From Symsagittifera roscoffensis (lineage: Eukaryota; Xenacoelomorpha; Acoela; Convolutidae): a stretch of 64,000 nucleotides of DNA. Shown in pieces: positions 12,401 to 21,400 of this stretch. The notes under the pieces are model-generated. The model did not search any database, was not told the origin of the DNA, and was given only the letters and a program-made list of their open reading frames with translations. Each line of letters starts with the position of its first letter. Position 1 is the first letter of the stretch. Made by a program: the position numbers and the translations under genes. The stretch spans positions 41,067,223 to 41,131,222 of the forward strand of contig NC_087066.1 in the NCBI RefSeq assembly GCF_963678635.1, read 5' to 3'.

Positions 12401-15400
12401 CGCTGCCGTCGGCAATATTCATAGCCAGGAGTCAACTAAAGGCCTCCTGCCAGTTGCATCACTCGCAGTCTCTTCGGATGCGACAATTACTAATGCCCTA
12501 GCTCTTTGCGATAGTGCTTCCACGCACTCATGGGTATCCGCCGATCTCGTAAAACGCCTCCATTTGGTTGGCACCCCCGTTAACCTCACCATAAATGGAT
12601 TCAATTCCACGAGCGTGATGAAAACTCATCAAGTAAGTTTTCAAGTTTCCGCCGAAACGAATAATAGTGAATTTTTGTTTTCTTTTCGAATTTATGTTAA
12701 GGATCACATTCGTATTGGATCGGATAGCCTAAGCATTCCTGAATTACAGGAAAAATACCCGCAGATGGCTCCGATCAAACCTATACATTATAAGTATGAG
12801 GACGTCGAAATAATTATTGGACAGGATTTCTATCATGCCATAAGACCCGTTGAGTACCTTCTGGGGGAGGACTCTATTTCACCGTACGCCGTACGTCTTC
12901 CGATAGGTTGGGTTTTAAGGGGTCCGTTACCGCCGTCCTTTAAGTCGAACTCGTCTTGCTTTAAGTGTGTTGTCGAAGACATGTCTCTTGCGGACCAAAT
13001 TAAAACTTGGTACGAGTTGGATTCATATGGAGCCTTCAAGCAGGTAGATACCCGTTCCGCCGCCGACAAAAGAGCTTTGTCCGATTTGAAAAATGACAAC
13101 TTTCACGATAGTGAGAGGTACATTGTACCAATGCTTTGGAACGATAAGGAAAGTAGTTTACCGAATAACTAGTTTCCCTCCTTAGCTCAATTAAAGTCTT
13201 TGGAAAAGAGGCTAGATAAGGATCCGTCGCTCCGTGAAAAGTACGCCAAAACAATAAGAGAAGATATACAAAAGGATATGTCATAACTGTTAAGGCACAC
13301 GATCCAAAATCACGAGCCGATCGTGAGTGGTATCTCCCGCATCACCCGGTGTTGAACCCGAATAAACCCGGTAAGGTGCGCCGAGTCCTCAATGGGGCAT
13401 CGAAGTGTCATGGCGCTTCCTTAAACAAATCTCTGTTGGTTGGCCCGGATCTCCTTCAAAACCTCATTTTTGTACGTTTAAGATTCCGTCAGCATAAATA
13501 CGCCGTTTCAGCTGACATTGAAGGGATGTTGTTACAGGTTGGAGTCCGTGAAGAAGATCATCCTTCTCTTCGTTTTTTGTGGCGGGAGGACCCCACATCA
13601 AGTGTGGTAGTTCACCAACATACGCGTCACCCTTTTGGTTGCTCGTGACTCGCCGACTTGTGCGAATTTTGCTTTGCAGAAGGCTGCATCGGATAATCAA
13701 GCTGAGTACCCCGAAGCTGCTTCGGCTGTTGTCCAGAAATTTTATAAGGATGACTATCTGGATTCTTTTCAAAACAGGGATGACGCCTTGAAATTAGGTA
13801 GGGATTTAATCTCGTTGCTTAAACTAGGTGGGTTTTGTCTGATAAAGTTTGTCAGCAACGTGCCCGACGTAACAACCACTCTTGATCCGGACAACCGTGA
13901 GTCCAATTCCTCTGTTAAAGATATTTGTGCGAGTCCAGACCAGTCGTCGCATGTTCTCGGTCTTAAGTGGGATCACGTCAAAGATACCTTAGTCGTTAGT
14001 AGAAGGGTTGATCGTCCACTAGACAAAGCAATCACTCAGCGTACCTTGTTGAGTTTTGTTTCCTCTGTTTTTGATCCAATTGGGTTAGTGGCTCCGTATA
14101 CCGTGAAGGCTCGCCTTCTATTAAAAGATATCTGGCGAATCAGCGGTCAAAAATGGGACGATGATCTGCCAGAGGAAATCAAAAAGCAATTCCGTGAGTG
14201 GCACTCAGGTCTTCATTTGTTAGGTTCTCTGACAATACCTCGCAGCTATTTCATTGAACCTTTCGACCGAATAGAACTTCACATGTTCGGTGATAGTTCG
14301 CAGGATGTTTTCTGTGCCGTCGCTTTCCTTCGTGCGCGACTTGTTAGCTCCCATCAGACCGAATTAGACTTTGCGTTTGGCAAAGCCCGCGTCGCGCCTA
14401 TGAAAGCGCTTTCTAGTCCAAAGTTAGAGCTTCAAGCGGCTCTTCTTGCAACCCGCTTAAAAGAAGAAATTTTGAAAGGTCTCACTTTCAAAGTTACGGA
14501 TATTTTCATGTGGACAGATAGTACCACTGTTCTCCAGTGGCTTCACTCTTGTAGTAAACTACCCGTTTTTGTTGGTAATCGCACTGGTGAGATTCTGGAG
14601 TCTACCACCACTGATCAGTGGCATCACATACTTAGCGGTGATAACCCAGCTGATACCGGTACACGAGGGATTTCTTCGGAAGCCCTCAAGGAAAGCAGCT
14701 GGGTTAATGGCCCTAGTATATTGAGAACAACTGATTGGCCGTTCAAGCCCGATACAAGGGTTATTGATAAAATAAGACTCAAAGGACCATCATGTGATAT
14801 CGACATTTGTCTGGAAAATTCGTCAAATTTCTTCGTCGATATTTTGACAGAAAAAAATCTTCCCTTCGGAAAATGGGACAGGTTCAATTCAATTGTAAAA
14901 TACAAACGCGCAGTAGCATTTTTGTTAAGATGGCTGCCATCCCATAAACATTTCAGGTCGAGTATATTAGAACTTACAGACCCGTCTGAAATGGATGTTG
15001 CTGAACAGAAGCTCATTTACCTGTCCCAGGGTGAGACATTCCCTAGTGAGCTAAAACTACTAAGATCCGGTAAAGTTATCACGAGGAATAGTCGGATCGC
15101 CAAGTATTCGCCGTTCATTGGACCAGCTGGCATCCTTCGCTCGACTGGGCGCATCAGGCGCTTGGTTAACTCCGATTTCGATAGCAAGCATCCGATTATA
15201 CTTGATGCACGTCACGCGGTTGCTCGGTTATTGGTTCAGCACTTGCACGTTAGGAATTTCCATCAAGGCTTGGATTACATGCGTGCGGTGGTTAATTCGA
15301 AGTACGTTGTGTTAAACTTGCGATGGTTGCTGCGAAACATTGAAAATACTTGCGTTGCTTGCCGAAAACGCAAAGCGCAAACAGTAACTCATATTATGGC

Positions 15401-18400
15401 TGATCTGCCCATTGAAAGGCTGGGTTACAAGCAACCTCCTTTCACTAATACAGGTGTCGACTACTTTGGGCCGTTCCTAGTTCCAATCCGGAGAAGTACG
15501 GAAAAGAGGTGGAGTTTTTTGCTCACCTGTCTCACCACTAGAGCGATGCATATTGAAGTGGTCCCCTCGCTCGACACAAGCTCTTGTGTGATGTGCGTAG
15601 AGAGGTTTATTGCACGTCGCGGTACTCCGACTACCATCATGTCCGACAACGGAACGAACTTTGTTGGCGCTCAGAAAGAGCTCTTAGCTTGCATTGAAAG
15701 TTGGAACAAGCTCGCACCCGCTGTTTTTGTTCAAAAAGGGATCAAGTGGAAATTCAATCCACCCAGCGCACCGCACCATGGTGGCTCCTGGGAGCGATTA
15801 GTTCGGAGTGTCAAGCGCGTTTTGTATGACATCCTAGGCAACAGACGATTAACGGAGAAGGTTCTAAGAACCACGCTGTGCCTTGTTGAGCAATCACTCA
15901 ACGCTAGACCAATAACAGCCGTTAGTTCCGATCCGCTAGATCTAGAGGCGTTGACCCCGAATCATTTTATCCTTGGTCAACACGCAGCGAGTTTTCCGTC
16001 GCTAAGTTTCGAAGAAAACTTCGACCATAAGAAGCGTTTCGCCAGAGCGCAATCATACGCTAACGCAATATGGACACGGTGGATGCGGGAATACGTTCCT
16101 TCCCTCAATAGGAGGGCAAAGTGGCACAACCAGTCAGAAGTTAAGTTGAAAGCCGGCGACTTGGTTTGGGTCATAGAGCCTGACACTCCACGTGGACATT
16201 ATCCACTCGCACGTATCCTAAAACTGCACTATGGCAAGGACGGACGCGCGAGATCCGCCGACATAAAGACCATTACGAGCGAACTGACCCGCCCGACCGT
16301 AAAGCTCGCTCCCGTTCTTCCTTGTTTAGGGGTGGAGGATGTTGCAGCGCAAATATAAATGCAAATGTGCGTGAGTATAAAGGCATAAAATTGAACCAAA
16401 ATGTAACAACCATAAGCACAGTTGGCCAAGCGGACTAAGACAAAGTAACGTAACATAACAGTTGACGTAGGTTCGAGTCCCCCACCTGTCCGTGTATTAA
16501 TATACTAAAAAAGGGGGTTATATCCTTTTTTAACTGTTTTGTTGATTCTAATTTGGTTCAGCCTTGATTAAGGCTGACCGCTAAAAAAGAGCAATTTGTC
16601 TCAAGGACATTACCGACCGGTTCTTGTGGCTAGCTTGCGCTAATTTGTTATTGAAGCGGAAAATTTGATGAATTTATGAACTCGTTATACAGCAAATTTT
16701 GGGATGAAATTATCAATATTGTTGTTGAAATTTTTATTACCGAGAATACGAATTCATTGTTGATTTGTCGGTTAAATTCATCCTACGGAGATTAGCGGGC
16801 ACAGATATAAAAAAAAATTCCGTCAAAAATGGCTAGGTAAAAAGTCGAAATTTGTCTGAAGAAAAAAATACCACCCCGAGCACAAATATTCCGTTACTTT
16901 CGTATCGAATGTCGGAACAAAAATTGTAATGAACGAAAAAGCACGTTTGTATCAAACGCAAATTTAAACACAAATAATCAATTTATAAGAGCCACTGGCG
17001 TGTTATATGACATGGAACTTTCAGTAACAAATTGAGTTGCTAACTCGTTCGAGGTGCTCATTTTATGATTTGACTTTCATGTCAGCGCTCGACCGCAAAA
17101 GAATAGTTGAGACAGGGTTTTGGATCGAGCACAAACTTGAAATATACTCGAGCACGAAAAAATTTCATTCTGATAAGAAAGCATCAAAAGATGTTACTAG
17201 AAAAGCAACAAATATCACATTTAAAATTGGATAACTCATGTTGTCTTAAGTCGAAACATATCCAAATTTTGCCGAGCACGCTCAAAAAATATCTTGCTTG
17301 GGTCAAGCACAGTTGAGCACATTGGTTTTCTGTCGAAACATGTCTTGCTAGGGTCGAGCACGTTTGTTTTGTTCGAGCAATGTCGAAACCTACCAAATTT
17401 CGGTCGAGCAGGTTGAAACATACCGACTTTTGACCGAGACTGTCGAAACCAGGGGCGGATTTAGGGGGGGGGGGGGGCGGGGGGCGGACGCCCCCCCTCA
17501 GGGATTCGACCCCCTGCCGACCCAAAGGGTCCCCCCTTTGATACTTTTTCAGAAATCCATTTTTGGCAGACCGACCCTAAAATTTTAAAGGCGCCTTCGG
17601 CGCCAATATATACTAACTTTGAGGGGGAGCGCGCGCCAAAAAAAACGCTATTTTTTATCAAAATGTTTCAAAAAGTGCCTAAAAACGGTTTTTTTGACTG
17701 GTTTTTCCAAAATTTTGCCAAAATAGGGGCAAAACAGTGCTTTGGGAGAGCTCGAAAAATCAATTTGGTCGACTTAAAAAAAAAAAAAAGGTCGTCAAAA
17801 TTTTGGAAAATTTTTTGAAAATCCGCCCCCCCCTCGAGAAAATCCTAGATCCGCCCCTGGTCGAAACGTACCAATATATGATCGAAACGTTGAAGTATAA
17901 AGTGAGCAACTCGACCCGGGAAATTTGCAGTGACGAGCAAAAAGGGTTCGAAATTTTGGATTTTTAAACTAATTGAAGATTGAACAGTAGTTGAAATTGA
18001 ACCATACAGTTATTGGGCCATAGAATCAAACAATTTGTTCGGTGCCATTAGAAAAAAAGTTTAGTTTTTAGCTTTTATATGAGTTTTTAGAGAGAAATTT
18101 TGTCTGCTAGACGCTGACAAGTTTTTCAGCATCCCTCTCTTTTCATTGTCAAAAAAGTAAGATCATTTAAATTCTATCGGCGTTAACATATATATAATAT
18201 TAAAAATATGTATGTTCAAACCTCTCCTCTAATCAATGGGTTTTTCAAATCCTTCAGCAAGATTTTTATCCAGCGCGTTCAAAAAAACCCTCGATTTTTT
18301 AAACACCCTTAATTAGAAAAAACAAAATCATTTTTGTAGGCTCAGGGTATCTTTTTATCCAGATGGTATAAAGTCCCGTAATAATATATTTAATTAAAAT

Positions 18401-21400
18401 TGATTTGTATAAAAAATAAATCAAGCAGATATTCCGGATTAGTTTTGATTGATTATTTTTTTTACTATTCAGACCAGTTTCGACTTCGGAATTTTGCTAA
18501 AACATACCCACTTTGTATTGTTTTTCTACAGTCAGGACAATAAAGACTTAACACTGTTGAAGAAATAATTTTCACTGTTTCGCTGGTAAAATTTCTATTC
18601 CAGAAGATCTCATGTCAATCTCTGCTTGTAGTAAATATGCTGTTTGTAACAATCATCAACGTCATGTATAAGCCTAAAAATCAAAAATTAATCATTTTGT
18701 TATCATGATAAAACCCCGTCCAGACTATGGATTTTCGTTGATCTCATTGATTATTTCCCCATTTGGCAAAAAGGGGAGATACGTTATTGGGTCCAAAATT
18801 CACATATGCTTAACAGTTGAGTTAGTTCCTGATAGGGCTAGCTTTTCGTCACTTGGTACCAAAAAAGAGAAATAGTTAAGGAGATCCGATTTTCAGTAGC
18901 GGAATTAACTCAGTCGCGAGCGACAAAGTGGAAACATAAGTCGCGTAGAACTCGACCACAGAAAACTCATCACAAGTCTGAAAACAATTTATTATGATTA
19001 TTTTTGTTTTTATTTTGATATGTTATAGGCGAGTACAAGGTACCTTCGAGGAGTGAAATGATGAAGGAGATAGCGGAGAAGCAGGAGGAGGAAAGTAAGC
19101 TGCGGGACTTTTTCGAGGGCATCGACTTCCAGACGGCGCACGTGAACGAACTGGCCCAAATCACAGGTATCGGAGAAAAGGAAACACATCCCCGGGTTGA
19201 ACTCCATAGACCAAAATTACTAATCATACAATTCCATAAACTAGGTCTATAAAAATACTAATACAATTTTCATACATTTTGCTAAAATTGTGTCATCTAA
19301 TTTTCAGAGAATTTTTTTCTTGTTTTGGCATAAAAGTCGAAGTCGGTGTAACGTACTAAAAAAAGAAAAAAAAATGTCAAAAAAACGCTAAACGTACAAT
19401 TTCCATATATGGAAGTTATATGACTAGCGTTTTTTTTGATGGCAACAAGAAAAATGTTTCCAAATAATTTTGAAACGGTCAAACAATTTTTTTTGTGTGC
19501 ATAACGTTAACAAGGGATAGTCAAAACGTTCCTGTTTAAGAGCTAATTCAACTGATTTCTAGTTCGCATAAATAAGACACTGAACTCGAGGTCAACACAT
19601 AACAGCTAGACAGATCTAGACTGATTGACAGGCAGGTACCAAAATCATACTTAATTATAAAATAGGAACTCTCAGAGATAAGTAATAATGGAATACAACT
19701 AAATTGGTTGACATCTAAATATGTAGCCCCTCACATTTCCGTACAGATGTAAAATTTAAATACCTAGTAATTTAAATTTAATATAATAAGTAGTAACCTT
19801 CAACCTGCCGCCGAAACTAGCACATCAACAACTTAATTTTGAGTTTTAGGCTTATGGCCATCCTTCTCCCTGGGTAACGAGTTTTGAATGAGTTTTAAGA
19901 TTTACTTGTTTCCTTCCCCTGGATATTTTCCTTTCTTCTTCACCCCTTGGATACTGTCTATCATTACTCCTCTCGTTTTATCGACTGGCTTTCTTCTTCT
20001 GGGGCTTTTCCTTGTTCCCGAGCTTTCACTTTGACTGCCTGATTCGACGTCTTCCTCTTGACTACTGTTCGTAAGGCATTCTCTCGCAACTAGCGCCGGT
20101 CGGTCCTGACTCCCCTTCCCTCGTTTTGCTTTCGTCGTTTTAGGTTTCGCTTTTGCTCCCGCTCCGTGTTCTAATACTAATCTACTACTACTTGGGCCTT
20201 GTCCCGCCGCAATTTCCTCGTGTCTCGCCGAAACTTCAACTGGTAGTCGTGCTGGTATAATTTTGAATGGCCGGTAATGCTCACTTTCCGAGCTGTCCGA
20301 CTCAAACGTGGCTACAGGTACTTGTTGCTTAGCTTTTGGCCGCTTTGATTTCGGGCTCTCTATTACCCCCTTCTTTGCACTCACTAACATTTCCTGGAGC
20401 GTGGCTGGCTTCCGTTTCTTGGGGAGGGTGTTCTTTGGTTTTACTGCCACTGCACTTTTCCTAATAACAGATCCGTTTTTCAGCTTGATGGTATAATTAG
20501 ACTCGGAGACTACATTAGATTGTAAGAGTTTATACCGATTTAAGGTCCTGTTGATGGTACGCTGATAAAGATCGCCTGCGTCTCCACTCCCTTGGATTTT
20601 AGGGTCAACCCCGATTCCTCCCCTTGGCGCGTTTTCATTTGCTGGTCGCTATCCAGAATGAGCGGTGCCTTCCTTAGTGCCGCAGCGTACGTCAAATCCG
20701 ACCTTTCCTCCCAGTTTGAGTGCTGTGGGAACGCGGTGGTGCTCATTTCAGGGTCATTTTCGTCTAAACACAAATATTTTTATTTTAAGACGTTCTTCCA
20801 ATTCAGAATTTTCAGACTCACGTAAAATTTCAGACTCACGTAAAAGTAAGATTACGTAAAACGGTATTCGATTCCCGGCCGTGGTGTGCTCGCATTAGAA
20901 CGAAGCCTCCAATGTTTTTCTGATTGCCTTGTACAACCATTGGAACAGTGATCGCTTTAAAACAAACTGATGAAATTTTTGAAAAAAAAATCATTCATTG
21001 GGTTTTTGAAAAAACCCCACCAGCAAGGATAATAGCAAAGTGTTAAGTGGAGCGAAAACTAATCACAGGCAAAATATATCTTTATTATTGATTTTAACTC
21101 AGGAATACTTTTTGGCTGTTAAAAAATTAGTCAAAAAATGCTAATTATAAAGTCAGAAATGCCTGGATAAAAATATATTGCTGCTCCGTAATTGCTGCTC
21201 CTTGACCAAAAGTTGGAACAAAACAAAATCTTAGGAACTAAAAAAAACTGAAGAACGGCAAGTTTCCTTAGATATAAAACATCCTTTAGCATATGCACTA
21301 ATGAGAAACAATAAAAATTTTCGAAATGAAGCAACTACTGTTTTTCTGAACATGAGCAAGGTTATTGTGTGTAAAAATCGGAGGTAGAAATTTTTGCTAT

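Larger units (their letters stand above)
7124..16803 (+). mobile_element. Full-length BEL/Pao LTR retrotransposon (BEL1), decayed
   Basis: The element is bounded by two LTRs (7124-7588, 16340-16803) that start TGTTGC and end GGCACA, and is flanked on both sides by the 5-bp target duplication GATAT (7119-7123 and 16804-16808). Order: LTR, primer binding site, long leader, accessory ORF1, gag, protease, RT, RNase H, integrase, polypurine tract, LTR. I counted about 22 differences between the LTRs, close to 5%, consistent with several stops and frameshifts in gag and the front of pol. It sits in the third copy of the 1.42-kb tandem repeat, inside an FMO intron in sense orientation. Confidence 0.92.
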
